From the NCBI GenBank assembly GCA_002408125.1, contig DHQO01000007.1, positions 1-26,654 of the forward strand: a stretch of DNA of 26,654 nucleotides. The letters are read 5' to 3'. The notes under the pieces are model-generated. The model searched no databases, was not told where the DNA came from, and saw nothing but the letters and a program-made list of their open reading frames with translations. Origin of the DNA: Hyphomonadaceae bacterium UBA5336 (GTDB taxonomy: Bacteria > Pseudomonadota > Alphaproteobacteria > Caulobacterales > Hyphomonadaceae). Within the stretch, counting starts at the first letter, position 1. Every line of letters begins with the position of its first letter. Made by a program: the position numbers and the translations under genes. Shown here piece after piece: positions 16,728 to 24,219 of the stretch.

Positions 16728-16742
16728 AACTGCGCTCTTCCC

Positions 16743-16762
16743 AAGCCCGTCCCACCGGGCTT
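16743..16762 (+). other. Intercistronic hairpin between ACAD and dioxygenase genes
   Basis: AAGCCCG (16743-16749) and CGGGCTT (16756-16762) form a perfect 7-base stem with a 6-base loop. No T tract follows, so it is more likely an mRNA-stability or processing hairpin, or a weak attenuator, than a full terminator. Confidence 0.55.
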
Positions 16763-16796
16763 AGCTTGCGAAAAACAAGATACGAGGGAGGAGAAT

Positions 16797-17660
16797 ATGA
16801 GCCGGATCGATGTGGTGCCACAGGAAGGCTGCGGCGCGGAAATTCGCGGCGTTGATCTGCGCAATATGGATGCTGCAGACCTGAAGGCCGTGAAGGCCGC
16901 CTTTGCCGAACATGGCGTCGTGTTCTTCCGTGACCAGTCACTCAGCGAAGATGACCATATCGCGCTGGCCGAGTGTTTCGGGCCGATCAATATCAACCGC
17001 TTCTTCGCGGCTCATCCGGCCCATCCAGAGATCGCCATGGTCGCCAAGGAAGCCGATCAGACCGACAATATCGGGGGTGGCTGGCACACCGACCATTCCT
17101 ATGACCGCGAACCGGCGCTCGGCTCCATCCTGGTGGCGCGTGTGTTGCCACAGACCGGGGGCGATACCTGGTTTGCCTCCATGTATGCCGCCTATGAGAC
17201 GCTGGATGCGGCGACAAAGGCCGAGATTGACGGGCTGGGCGCGGTGCATTCCGGCCGGCATATCTTCGGCGAGGGGCCGGACTCCTACTACCAGACCAGC
17301 GATGCCGGTGCGCATGACGAGGGCACGGCCCGCATCGGCAATGCCGCAGTGGCCGAGGCGCTGGCCGATGTGGTGCATCCGGTGGTGATCACCCATCCCC
17401 TGAGCGGCAAGAAGGCGCTCTATGTGAACCCGGCCTTCACGGTGCGCCTCGACGGCATGACGAAGGAGGCCTCCCAGCCGCTGCTGGCGAAGCTGTATGC
17501 CCATTGTTTCCAGGGCGACTTCCATCACCGTTTCAAATGGGAGCCCGGCTCGGTTGCCTTCTGGGACAATCGCGCCACTTGGCATTGGGCGCTCAACGAT
17601 TATCACGGTCAGCGCCGCATCATGCACCGCATCACCATCGAAGGCTGTGCATTGCACTAA
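16797..17660 (+). CDS. TauD/TfdA family Fe(II)/2-oxoglutarate-dependent dioxygenase
   Basis: The 287-residue enzyme matches the TauD/TfdA family in length and layout. The iron facial triad is visible as H97 and D99 in GWHTDHSYD and H263 in WDNRATWHWALND. R274 aligns with the 2-oxoglutarate-binding arginine of TauD, and R278 with the arginine that binds the taurine sulfonate. It hydroxylates a small acidic or amphipathic substrate using O2 and 2-oxoglutarate; which one cannot be said. The start at ATG 16797 has an excellent GGAGGAG upstream. It lies between the isobutyryl-CoA dehydrogenase-like gene (69-base gap with a hairpin) and 3-hydroxyisobutyryl-CoA hydrolase (24-base gap), an unusual place for this family. 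Taurine transport genes (tauABC) are absent here, so a taurine role is unsupported. Confidence 0.9.
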   Translation: MSRIDVVPQEGCGAEIRGVDLRNMDAADLKAVKAAFAEHGVVFFRDQSLSEDDHIALAECFGPININRFFAAHPAHPEIAMVAKEADQTDNIGGGWHTDHSYDREPALGSILVARVLPQTGGDTWFASMYAAYETLDAATKAEIDGLGAVHSGRHIFGEGPDSYYQTSDAGAHDEGTARIGNAAVAEALADVVHPVVITHPLSGKKALYVNPAFTVRLDGMTKEASQPLLAKLYAHCFQGDFHHRFKWEPGSVAFWDNRATWHWALNDYHGQRRIMHRITIEGCALH

Positions 17661-17684
17661 GTGAGCAGGATAAAGGGAGTGAGT

Positions 17685-18746
17685 ATGAGCGATCCAGTCA
17701 TCGCCCGCCGGGAAGGCCAGATTGGCCGTTTGACCCTCAGCCGTCCGAAGGCGCTTCACGCGCTGAACCTGGAGATGTGCGAGATCATTCTCGCCGCGCT
17801 TTCAGACTGGGCGAGCGACGATGAGATCGCCATGGTGATGATCGACCACGACCCGGAAACGCGCGGCTTCTGCGCCGGCGGCGATATCCGCATGCTGGCG
17901 GAAAGCGGGGCAGGGGATGCAAGCGAGGCACGTGCCTTCTTTGCCGCCGAGTACCGGATGAACGCGGCGATCAAGAACTTCCCCAAGCCTTATCTCGCCC
18001 TGATGGACGGCATCACCATGGGCGGCGGCGTGGGCCTCTCGGTGCACGGCACACACCGCGTGGCGACCGAGCGCACTGTCTTTGCCATGCCCGAGACCGG
18101 GATCGGCCTCTTCCCCGATGTCGGCGGCGGCTGGTTCCTGCCGCGCCTCCGGGGCCGGCTCGGCACCTGGCTGGCACTGACCGGGGCGCGGCTGAAGGGG
18201 CTGGACGTGGCGGCGGCCAGGGTGGCGACCCATTTCCTGCCATCGGAAATGCTGCCGCATCTCAAGCGCCAGATTCTCAACGCGGATTATTCCGGCGGCG
18301 CGGCCGAAATGGTTGGCGAAGTGCTCCGCCAGAACACCCATTCGGTGCCGGCCGGCAGCTTCGAGGGCCATGTCGAGGCCATGGGCCGGTGCTTCGGCTT
18401 CGATACGGCCGAGGAGATCGTCGCGGCCCTTGATGCCGAGGACAGCGACTGGGCGCGCGAGCAGCTCGCCACGCTCGCCACCAAGTCACCCGAGACGGTG
18501 AAACTTGCCCTGCGCCAGCTGCGCGAGGGCGCGCGCCTCGACAATTTCGAGGAAAACATGGCGATGGAGTACCGGATCGGCTGGCGCAAGGTACAGAGCC
18601 ACGACTTCCAGGAGGGCGTGCGCGCGGTGATCATCGACAAGGACAATGCCCCGGTCTGGTCGCCGGCGACGCTGGAAGGTGTGTCTGAGGCGGATGTGGA
18701 GAAGTATTTCGAACCGCTCGGCGAGCATGAGTTGACATTCGGCTAA
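17685..18746 (+). CDS. 3-hydroxyisobutyryl-CoA hydrolase (enoyl-CoA hydratase/isomerase superfamily)
   Basis: This is a 353-residue crotonase-fold enzyme. The oxyanion-hole segments GFCAGGD (61-67) and MDGITMGGGVGLSV (107-120) are intact. E137 and D145 in AMPETGIGLFPDVGGGW correspond to the acid residues of HIBCH-type hydrolases. The length above 340 residues and the C-terminal region (KVQSHDFQEGVRAVIIDKD, WSPATLEGVSEADVEKYFEPL) separate it from ordinary enoyl-CoA hydratases. By family it hydrolyses 3-hydroxyisobutyryl-CoA in valine degradation and so relieves build-up of reactive methacrylyl-CoA. I chose ATG 17685 because GGGAG (17675-17679) is correctly spaced; GTG 17661 has no site. A hairpin follows 15 bases after the stop. 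mmsA and mmsB, often linked, are not in this window. Confidence 0.92.
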   Translation: MSDPVIARREGQIGRLTLSRPKALHALNLEMCEIILAALSDWASDDEIAMVMIDHDPETRGFCAGGDIRMLAESGAGDASEARAFFAAEYRMNAAIKNFPKPYLALMDGITMGGGVGLSVHGTHRVATERTVFAMPETGIGLFPDVGGGWFLPRLRGRLGTWLALTGARLKGLDVAAARVATHFLPSEMLPHLKRQILNADYSGGAAEMVGEVLRQNTHSVPAGSFEGHVEAMGRCFGFDTAEEIVAALDAEDSDWAREQLATLATKSPETVKLALRQLREGARLDNFEENMAMEYRIGWRKVQSHDFQEGVRAVIIDKDNAPVWSPATLEGVSEADVEKYFEPLGEHELTFG

Positions 18747-18760
18747 CCGTGCAGCGCGGG

Positions 18761-18784
18761 GGAGTCGAACCTCTGTTTGACTCC
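18761..18784 (+). terminator. Hairpin, probable transcription terminator after the valine-catabolism genes
   Basis: GGAGTCGAAC (18761-18770) pairs with GTTTGACTCC (18775-18784), one of the ten pairs being G-U, around a CTCT tetraloop. The following AGCTTTGT is only weakly T-rich, so termination may be partial or Rho-assisted. The stem is long and lies 15 bases past the stop. Confidence 0.6.
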
Positions 18785-18802
18785 AGCTTTGTCCTGAACA
18801 GT

Positions 18803-18831
18803 AGATTTATACTCAAATACAGTATGAATCT
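18803..18831. promoter_or_regulatory. Long dyad upstream of the LdtR-like gene, candidate operator
   Basis: AGATTTATACT (18803-18813) and AGTATGAATCT (18821-18831) form 11-base arms with one mismatch around a 7-base spacer. The stretch is AT-rich in a GC-rich window. No T tract follows, so it is not a terminator. It ends 7 bases before the candidate -35 of ldtR. Dyads of this size are typical for winged-helix MarR dimers, so autoregulation is a reasonable guess. Confidence 0.6.
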
Positions 18832-18838
18832 GAAGAAA

Positions 18839-18865
18839 TTGCCGGTTCTGTTAACCCTCTAGACT
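18839..18865 (+). promoter_or_regulatory. Candidate promoter for the LdtR-like gene
   Basis: TTGCCGG (18839-18845) and TCTAGACT (18858-18865) are separated by 12 bases, a fair match to the Caulobacter-type consensus. A start near 18872 would leave a leader of about 70 bases. Confidence 0.35.
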
Positions 18866-18943
18866 GGAGCAGGGCTCAGCCTTATCAATTTCTTAGGTTA
18901 ATCCGCGTATATCCAAGCAAACTACAACAAAAGTTGAGTGGTG

Positions 18944-19447
18944 ATGGATATGACAAGCAAACCCGAGCTGGCGCAGGACGCCGGCGAAACAGTCGCGGAC
19001 TCTTTTCTGAAGTCCCTGTCTCTTCTGGAACAGGCGCATCGCCGCCTGCACGATGTGGTCAAGGACGATCTGGAACGCGGCGGCGAGCGTTCGCTGACCG
19101 GTGTCCAGGCCCTGCTGCTCTATGAGATCGGCGAGGAAGAGACCCCGGCCTCGACCCTGCGCGCCCGGGGCGCCTTTGCCGGCACCAGCCTGTCCTATAA
19201 CGTCAAGAAACTGCAGGAAGGCGGCTATCTCGAACAGCGCCGTTCCGATGAGGACAAGCGCACCATTCACCTCAGCCTCACCGAGCGCGGCAAGAAGGTG
19301 CGCAAGCGCGTCGCCGCCATGTTCGACAAGCAGGCCGCCGCGCTTGAGCCGACCGCCAGCGTGCGCTCCAGCGACCTCACCACGCTGAACAAGTCGCTCT
19401 CGCGTCTTGAGCGCTTCTGGTCCGACCAGATCCGTTACCGCCTCTAG
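18944..19447 (+). CDS. ldtR: MarR-family winged-helix regulator, LdtR-like
   Basis: The product is a 167-residue DNA-binding protein. SLSLLEQAHRRLHDVVKDDL and TGVQALLLYEIGEEETPAS, followed by the recognition-helix part AGTSLSYNVKKLQEGGYL, RRSDEDKRTIHLSLTERG (the wing) and the C-terminal TLNKSLSRLERFWSDQIRYRL, agree with the LdtR regulators of alphaproteobacteria. The rhizobial and Liberibacter members control an L,D-transpeptidase gene and stress tolerance. No L,D-transpeptidase gene is in this window. The start is uncertain among GTG 18938, ATG 18944 and ATG 18950; the GGTGAT stretch at 18940-18945 could serve as ribosome-binding site for 18950. The gene has its own promoter region with a large dyad and is followed by a palindromic terminator. 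Confidence 0.85.
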   Translation: MDMTSKPELAQDAGETVADSFLKSLSLLEQAHRRLHDVVKDDLERGGERSLTGVQALLLYEIGEEETPASTLRARGAFAGTSLSYNVKKLQEGGYLEQRRSDEDKRTIHLSLTERGKKVRKRVAAMFDKQAAALEPTASVRSSDLTTLNKSLSRLERFWSDQIRYRL

Positions 19448-19472
19448 GCTCCTGGCCCGCTCAATCCAGGAC

Positions 19473-19508
19473 AAAAAGCGCCTCCATTGCTTGCAATGGG
19501 GGCGTTTT
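19473..19508. terminator. Strong palindromic terminator after the LdtR-like gene
   Basis: The stem runs from AAAAAGCGCC and TCCATTGC (19473-19490) to GCAATGG and GGGCGTTTT (19493-19508), with two wobble pairs and a very small loop. It has an A tract on the left and a T tract on the right, so it can act in both directions. The gene on each side lies on the plus strand. Confidence 0.85.
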
Positions 19509-19566
19509 GCTGGGGTTTGGCCTTGTGCTCGTTGAGAATTTCACAGGCTCGGCCTAGGCTGTGGAA

Positions 19567-20256
19567 ATGAGGGGGATCTGGTTAGGTTGGGCGGCCGTCG
19601 CGGCCGGGCACGGCACTGCGCAAGCCGGGCCCTGGGGACTTGAGCCCGGCGAAGGCTATGGGCGCTTTGCCGTCTCGGCCGAGGAAGTCGACGGCCTGTC
19701 GGCCCAGCGCTACGACATCTATTCCGAAGTTGGCCTGCCGCTGTCGCTGACACTCACGGCAAAGGCCGAGCATGTGCACTTTCCCGATGCGGAGGATTTC
19801 AGCGCCGAGGGTTATCGCGCCACGTTGCGCCATGACCTCTGGTCGCGCGATACCGTGAAGGTCTCCGCCGAGATCGGAGCGGTTTATGGCGCGGCCATTG
19901 GCGGTGTGCGCGGCTGCGACGAACTCGGCGCGGAACTGCGCCTGACCAGCGGGGCAAGCGGGCGCTGGGACGGCGCGCACTGGTATGTCTTCGGCGATGT
20001 CGCCACACGCATCCACGCCCAGGACTGCTGGCGCGACCGGCTGGAATTCGGCGCCGGGCAGGAGATCTACCGCAATCTCTACATCACCAACCAGGTCTGG
20101 CTGGAGCGCGGCAGCGAGCGCGCCCGCTCGGCCAAGATCGAGACCGGGCTGATGTACCGGTTCGAGCGGTTCGATGTCTCTCTCGCCGTGCGCGAGGAAC
20201 TGAGCGGGCGGTTCGAGGAGACCGGGGTGGTGGTCGCGCTGGCGCGGCGCTTCTGA
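19567..20256 (+). CDS. Predicted outer-membrane beta-barrel protein
   Basis: The 229-residue product has an N-terminal signal (MRGIWLGWAAVAAGHGTAQA, probable cleavage after residue 20). A series of alternating amphipathic strands follows: YDIYSEVGLPLSLTLTAKAEHV, GYRATLRHDLW, HWYVFGDVATRI, GLMYRFERFDVSLAVREEL, VVVALARRF. It ends in Phe, the usual C-terminal residue of BAM substrates. Two cysteines (in RGCDE and QDCWRD) may form a disulfide. I do not recognise a named family; it resembles small uncharacterised barrel proteins of alphaproteobacteria. The start could be GTG 19561 or ATG 19567; I prefer the ATG. It is preceded by the terminator of ldtR, so it has its own promoter, and the phosphatase gene follows after 44 bases. 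Confidence 0.72.
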   Translation: MRGIWLGWAAVAAGHGTAQAGPWGLEPGEGYGRFAVSAEEVDGLSAQRYDIYSEVGLPLSLTLTAKAEHVHFPDAEDFSAEGYRATLRHDLWSRDTVKVSAEIGAVYGAAIGGVRGCDELGAELRLTSGASGRWDGAHWYVFGDVATRIHAQDCWRDRLEFGAGQEIYRNLYITNQVWLERGSERARSAKIETGLMYRFERFDVSLAVREELSGRFEETGVVVALARRF

Positions 20257-20300
20257 TCTGTCGGCTTGCCTTCCGCGCCCACGCTCACTACCCCGGCGCC

Positions 20301-20996
20301 ATGGTAAAACTGCGCAGGAACAAGCCGAAACATGTCGCGGCAGATCTGACGACGCCGGACGGGCGCCGGCGGGCCCGGCGCGAGCTGGTCTGGGGCGACC
20401 ATGGCTTCCTGCGCGCGCGGTTTTCCAACCTGCACCGGATCTCGCCGGAGATGTGGCGCTCCAACCAGCCCTCGCCGCGCCAGATTGAGGCTCATGCCCG
20501 CGAGCGCGGCATTCGGACAATCATCAACCTGCGCGGGACGACCACGCGCGGCTATTATCTGCTTGAGAAGGAAGCCTGCGAGGCCAATGGCATCCACCTG
20601 GTCGACTTCCAGGTCTATTCCCGCGACACGCCGACTGTGGAGACCATCCTCGCCGCACGCGACCTGTTTGAGGCCATGGCCTATCCGGCGCTGATGCACT
20701 GCAAGTCCGGCGCGGACCGGGCCGGCATCATGAGCGTGCTCTACATGCATTTCCGTCAGGGCCTGCCGATTGCCGAAGCCATGAAGCAGCTGTCGCTGAA
20801 ATACCTGCATGTGAAGCAGGGCAAGACCGGTATGCTGGACTATTTCTTCGAGAGCTATCTGCGTTTCAACGCCGTCACACCCAAACCATTCCTCGACTGG
20901 GTGCGCGAGGATTATGACCGGCTCGCCGTCAAGGCGGAGTTCCTTGAGACATTCCAGTCACGCCTGAACATAGACCGCCTGCTGCGGCGCGAATAA
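20301..20996 (+). CDS. Cys-dependent (dual-specificity / tyrosine-type) phosphatase
   Basis: The 231-residue cytoplasmic protein contains the signature MHCKSGADRAG, in which C134 and R140 form a classical CX5R P-loop. Before it come RISPEMWRSNQPSPRQIEAH, GIRTIINLRG and LVDFQVYSRDTP, the pattern of the small bacterial DSP/Siw14-like phosphatases. The substrate is unknown; relatives act on phosphotyrosine, phosphoinositides or polyphosphate-type compounds. ATG 20301 has no visible ribosome-binding site. The N-terminal 30 residues are strongly basic. The stop overlaps the first base of an ATG at 20996, but the next real gene more likely starts at 21074. Confidence 0.85.
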   Translation: MVKLRRNKPKHVAADLTTPDGRRRARRELVWGDHGFLRARFSNLHRISPEMWRSNQPSPRQIEAHARERGIRTIINLRGTTTRGYYLLEKEACEANGIHLVDFQVYSRDTPTVETILAARDLFEAMAYPALMHCKSGADRAGIMSVLYMHFRQGLPIAEAMKQLSLKYLHVKQGKTGMLDYFFESYLRFNAVTPKPFLDWVREDYDRLAVKAEFLETFQSRLNIDRLLRRE

Positions 20997-21073
20997 TGGC
21001 GTTTTTCGCTGGCCACGGCTTGAATTTCATGAAAAATGCAAAGGAAAGCGGGGGAGAAAGAGGACCGGTTTCC

Positions 21074-21376
21074 ATGGCATTGCGTACAATCATTCTCGTT
21101 TCACTGGCGTCCCTGACGCTCTCCGCATGTGGCGGGAAAAGCGATCACGACGCTCTGGTGGACGCCTTCGTCGCAGCCGAAATGCAGCCGGAAACGGCCG
21201 AGTGCATGGCCGACAAGGCGGATGACGAAATGGATTCCGAGCTTTACGACGCGCTCGTTGAAGCGGCCAAGAGCGAGGATGATTCCCTGGATTCGCTGTC
21301 GCTGGAACAGCAGGGTGATCTGGCCAAGTTCATGTTCGATGCGGCGCTGGCCTGCGTCCCGATCGAGTTCGAGTAA
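21074..21376 (+). CDS. Small lipoprotein of unknown function
   Basis: The 100-residue product starts MALRTIILVSLASLTLSAC, a lipoprotein signal with lipobox LSAC, so C19 would be lipidated. The mature part is very acidic (DKADDEMDSELYDALVEAAKSEDDS) and carries two further cysteines (in AECMAD and LACVPIEFE), which may form a disulfide. I recognise no family with certainty. I chose ATG 21074 because the lipoprotein signal starts there and an AGAGGA stretch lies upstream. The longer form from ATG 20996, overlapping the phosphatase stop, would put 26 polar residues before the signal. It is followed 32 bases later by a small membrane protein, probably in the same operon. Confidence 0.75.
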   Translation: MALRTIILVSLASLTLSACGGKSDHDALVDAFVAAEMQPETAECMADKADDEMDSELYDALVEAAKSEDDSLDSLSLEQQGDLAKFMFDAALACVPIEFE

Positions 21377-21408
21377 TCGGCTGAGTTTTTCAAACAAGGG
21401 TGACGTAA

Positions 21409-21684
21409 ATGAAGTTCTTCATCATCAACTCCTTCCGCACCATGGTCTATGTGGCCTATATCGCCGTGATCATCGGAGGCATTGGCTTGGGTGTATACAA
21501 TTCCGGTGCATGGAGCGGGGAAGTGCTCGGCATGTCCGGCACCACGGCGCAGGTCGTGGACTTCCTGGTGTTTTCCTTCGCCGGCTGGATCGTGGCGAGC
21601 CTGATCTGCGGCCTGATCGTCACGCTGCTGGACATTCGCGACGACATCAATGACCGCCTGCCCGACGCGCGGATGGACAACTAG
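21409..21684 (+). CDS. Small two-helix membrane protein of unknown function
   Basis: The 91-residue product has two predicted transmembrane helices at about 12-30 and 49-74. They are joined by a short Gly/Ser-rich loop and followed by a charged tail (DIRDDINDRLPDARMDN). Both ends are probably cytoplasmic. A GGGTGA site lies upstream of ATG 21409. I recognise no family. It follows the small lipoprotein gene and precedes pmbA by 68 bases; it has no evident link with pmbA. Confidence 0.72.
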   Translation: MKFFIINSFRTMVYVAYIAVIIGGIGLGVYNSGAWSGEVLGMSGTTAQVVDFLVFSFAGWIVASLICGLIVTLLDIRDDINDRLPDARMDN

Positions 21685-21752
21685 TCGCGAGCCCCGCCGA
21701 TAACGGTGGAAAGCCGTTGCGTCGGGGCAGGGTTCGGTCCATCACCGACCCC

Positions 21753-23108
21753 ATGACCGATACCCCATCCCAGCCCGCTCAAATGCTTCAGGATTTGCTC
21801 GCCCGGTGCACGGCCGCCGGGGCGAGCGATGCCGATGCACGTCTCAGCCGTTCCGAAGGGGTGAGCCTGGATGTGCGCGAGGGCAAGCTGGAGGGCATCG
21901 AGCGCGCCGAGGCCCAGTCCATCGCCCTGCGCTGCTTTTTCGGCCAGCGCATGGCCCATGTCTCCGGCTCGGACTTTTCCGCCCAGGGCCTCACAGACCT
22001 TGCCGAGCGCTGTGTCGCCATGGCCCGCGCCGTGCCGGAAGACCCCTATTGCGGTATCGCCCCGGCCGAGGATCTTGCCAGCGAGGCAGATGTCTCCCGC
22101 GATCTCGATCTCGATGGTGTGGGCGAAATCAGCGACCTGCAGCTTGAGGAAGAAGCCATCGCGGCCGAGGCCGCCGCGCTCGCCGTGCCGGGCGTGAAAC
22201 AGGTTTCCGGTTGCGGCAATGGCTGGTCGCGCACCCAGGGCTGGGTCGCGGCGACCAACGGGTTTGCCAATTCGCGCACCTCCTCCTCCCTCGGCCTCGG
22301 CCTCGCCGCCATCGCCGAGCGCGACGGCAAGATGGAGCGCGACTATGAAAGCCGCAGCGCGCGCTATCTCGAAGACCGCCCGAGCCCGGAAGAGATCGGC
22401 CGCATCGCCGGCGAGCGCACCGTCGCCCGCCTCGGCTCGCGCAAGATCGCCACGCAGACTGCCGCGGTGATCTATGACCGGCGCATTGCCGGGAGCCTGA
22501 TCGGCACGCTGATCGGTGCGATCTCCGGCCCGGCAATCGCGCGCGGCGTTTCTTTCCTGAAAGGCAGGCTCGGCGAACAGGTCTTTGCCAGGGGCGTGAA
22601 CGTGCTCGACGATCCCTTCCGCCTGCGCGGCATGGGCTCGCGCACTCATGACGGCGAGGGCCGCCCGGTGGCGAAGCGCGCGATTATCGAGGATGGCGTG
22701 CTTACCGAATGGCTGCTTAACGGCCCGTCGGCAAAGCAGCTCGGTCTCAGCCCGAACGGCTATGCGTCGGCTGGCTTTGGCGACCCGCCGGGTGTTTCGA
22801 CCTCCAATATCACGCTGGAACCGGGCGAGCTTACCCCGGCCGAAATGATGGACCGTGCTGGCAAGGGCCTGCTTGTCACCGACATGTTCGGGCCTTCCAT
22901 CAACCCGAATACTGGCGATTATTCGGTCGGCGTTTCCGGTTTCTGGTTCGAGGGCGGGGAGATCGCGCATCCAGTTTCTGAGGTCACCATCGCCGGGGAC
23001 CTGCCGGCCATGTTCGCGCGGCTGATCCCGGCTTCGGACCTTGAGATCCGCGGCTCGCGCGATGCGCCCAGCCTGCTGATCGAAGACATGGCGATTGCCG
23101 GTGATTGA
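21753..23108 (+). CDS. pmbA: Metalloprotease TldE/PmbA family protein
   Basis: The product has 451 residues. The N-terminal part (RCTAAGASDADARLSRSEGVSLDVREGKLEGIE) and the C-terminal part (NVLDDPFRLRGMGSRTHDGEG, LNGPSAKQLGLSPNGYASAG, GLLVTDMFGPSINPNTGDYSVGVSGFWFEGG) are typical of TldE/PmbA. By family it forms a heterodimer with TldD, the partner that carries the zinc-binding HExxxH; PmbA itself lacks that motif, as here. The complex degrades small peptides such as CcdA and matures microcin B17-type precursors. TldD is not in this window. I prefer ATG 21753; the upstream TTG 21717 and the later ATG 21783 are less likely. No clear ribosome-binding site. The stop overlaps the start of the next gene by 8 bases. 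Confidence 0.9.
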   Translation: MTDTPSQPAQMLQDLLARCTAAGASDADARLSRSEGVSLDVREGKLEGIERAEAQSIALRCFFGQRMAHVSGSDFSAQGLTDLAERCVAMARAVPEDPYCGIAPAEDLASEADVSRDLDLDGVGEISDLQLEEEAIAAEAAALAVPGVKQVSGCGNGWSRTQGWVAATNGFANSRTSSSLGLGLAAIAERDGKMERDYESRSARYLEDRPSPEEIGRIAGERTVARLGSRKIATQTAAVIYDRRIAGSLIGTLIGAISGPAIARGVSFLKGRLGEQVFARGVNVLDDPFRLRGMGSRTHDGEGRPVAKRAIIEDGVLTEWLLNGPSAKQLGLSPNGYASAGFGDPPGVSTSNITLEPGELTPAEMMDRAGKGLLVTDMFGPSINPNTGDYSVGVSGFWFEGGEIAHPVSEVTIAGDLPAMFARLIPASDLEIRGSRDAPSLLIEDMAIAGD

Positions 23109-24219
23109 TCCTGGCATTGCGCGCGACATGGCGATCCTTCGCGATGTGGCGCGTGAGGCGGGTACGCTGGCCCGCGAGTTGCGCACCCGCGCGGCGGCTA
23201 CAGCCTGGGAAAAGGCGCCCGGCCATCCGGTCACCGAGGCCGATCTTGCCGTCAACACGCTCATCGCGCGCCGGCTCGGGGCTGCCCGGCCGGACTATGG
23301 CTGGCTGTCGGAAGAGACCGTCGACGACCTGCACAACCGCAACAAGCCGCGCGTCTGGGTGGTCGACCCGATCGATGGTACGCGCGCCTATATGCGCGAG
23401 GGCGACCCGTTCTGGTGCGTCGCCATGGCGGTGGTGGAGGCCGGCGAGGTGATCGCCGGCGTGATCTATGCGCCTGATTTCGACCATCTCTACGAGGCCC
23501 GCCGCGGGGGCGGGGCCTATCTCAATGGCGACCCGATCTTCGTCAGTAGTCAGGCCAGCGAGGCCGGCTGTCGGATGATTGCCACAGAATCCATGATTCG
23601 CCATGAAAGCTGGCCCGAACGCTGGCCGGAGATGACGCTGGCCGATCCCAAGCCGAATGCGACCCTCCTGCGCATGGCGCTGGTCGCCAGCGGCGCCTGG
23701 GACGCGACTCTCGCGCTCTTCCGCAAGTCCGACTGGGATCTGGCGCCCGGCACCATCCTGGTGCGCGAGGCGGGTGGCGTTGCGTCAACCCATCTGGGCG
23801 AGCCCTACGGGTTCAATCGCAGGGTTCCTGCACAACGCAGCCTCATCGCGGCTGGAAAGCGGCTGCATCCTCTGTTAATGCGGCGCACATCGCATGTGGT
23901 CCTGCCCGATCCCAACGGGCAGGTGACACAGCCAGAGACCATGACCAAACCGGAGTCCGCAGACATGGGCCAGACACCCACCTCGACCAAGCAACTGCTG
24001 CACATCGTGATCGGTGGCGAGCTGAAGGATGTCACAGAGGTCGAATTCGAGGATCTCTCCAAGATCGACTTTGTCGGCGCCTTCCCGAACTATGCCGCAG
24101 CCTATGACGCCTGGAAGTCGGCCGCCCAGCGCACCGTCGACAATGCGGAAATGCGCTATTTCATCCTTCACGCCCACAAGTTGCTCGACCCTGAAACAGG
24201 CTCCCACCACCACGTCTGA
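23101..24219 (+). CDS. Fusion of inositol-monophosphatase family (CysQ/IMPase-like) and DUF4170
   Basis: The product has 372 residues. Residues ~1-265 are a lithium-sensitive phosphatase of the IMPase/CysQ superfamily: WLSEET (metal ligands E71, E72), VVDPIDGTRAYM (D89, D92) and, further on, SDWDLAPGTILVREAGG. Residues ~297-365 (TKQLLHIVIGGELKDVTEVE, FPNYAAAYDAWKSAAQRTVD, RYFILHAHKLLDPE) match DUF4170, which in other alphaproteobacteria is a separate small gene in this position. The linker (LPDPNGQVTQPETMTKPESAD) is polar. No stop codon separates the two. An ATG at 23965, with GGAG nine bases upstream, could give a separate 84-residue DUF4170 protein. The GTG start at 23101 overlaps the pmbA stop; ATG 23128 is an alternative. 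Confidence 0.85.
   Translation: MIDPGIARDMAILRDVAREAGTLARELRTRAAATAWEKAPGHPVTEADLAVNTLIARRLGAARPDYGWLSEETVDDLHNRNKPRVWVVDPIDGTRAYMREGDPFWCVAMAVVEAGEVIAGVIYAPDFDHLYEARRGGGAYLNGDPIFVSSQASEAGCRMIATESMIRHESWPERWPEMTLADPKPNATLLRMALVASGAWDATLALFRKSDWDLAPGTILVREAGGVASTHLGEPYGFNRRVPAQRSLIAAGKRLHPLLMRRTSHVVLPDPNGQVTQPETMTKPESADMGQTPTSTKQLLHIVIGGELKDVTEVEFEDLSKIDFVGAFPNYAAAYDAWKSAAQRTVDNAEMRYFILHAHKLLDPETGSHHHV

Noticed and set aside
18752..18775. Minus-strand sequence resembling the T-arm and 3' end of a tRNA or tmRNA (GAGGTTCGACTCCCCC), possible attachment-site remnant
   Set aside because: The stem pairs needed for a T-arm do not form, there is no CCA end or acceptor partner, and the same bases form a perfect 10-pair hairpin (18761-18784) that is better explained as a terminator.
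20996..21073. Start of the lipoprotein gene at ATG 20996, overlapping the phosphatase stop
   Set aside because: This would place 26 polar residues before a clear lipoprotein signal, which would spoil export; ATG 21074 fits.
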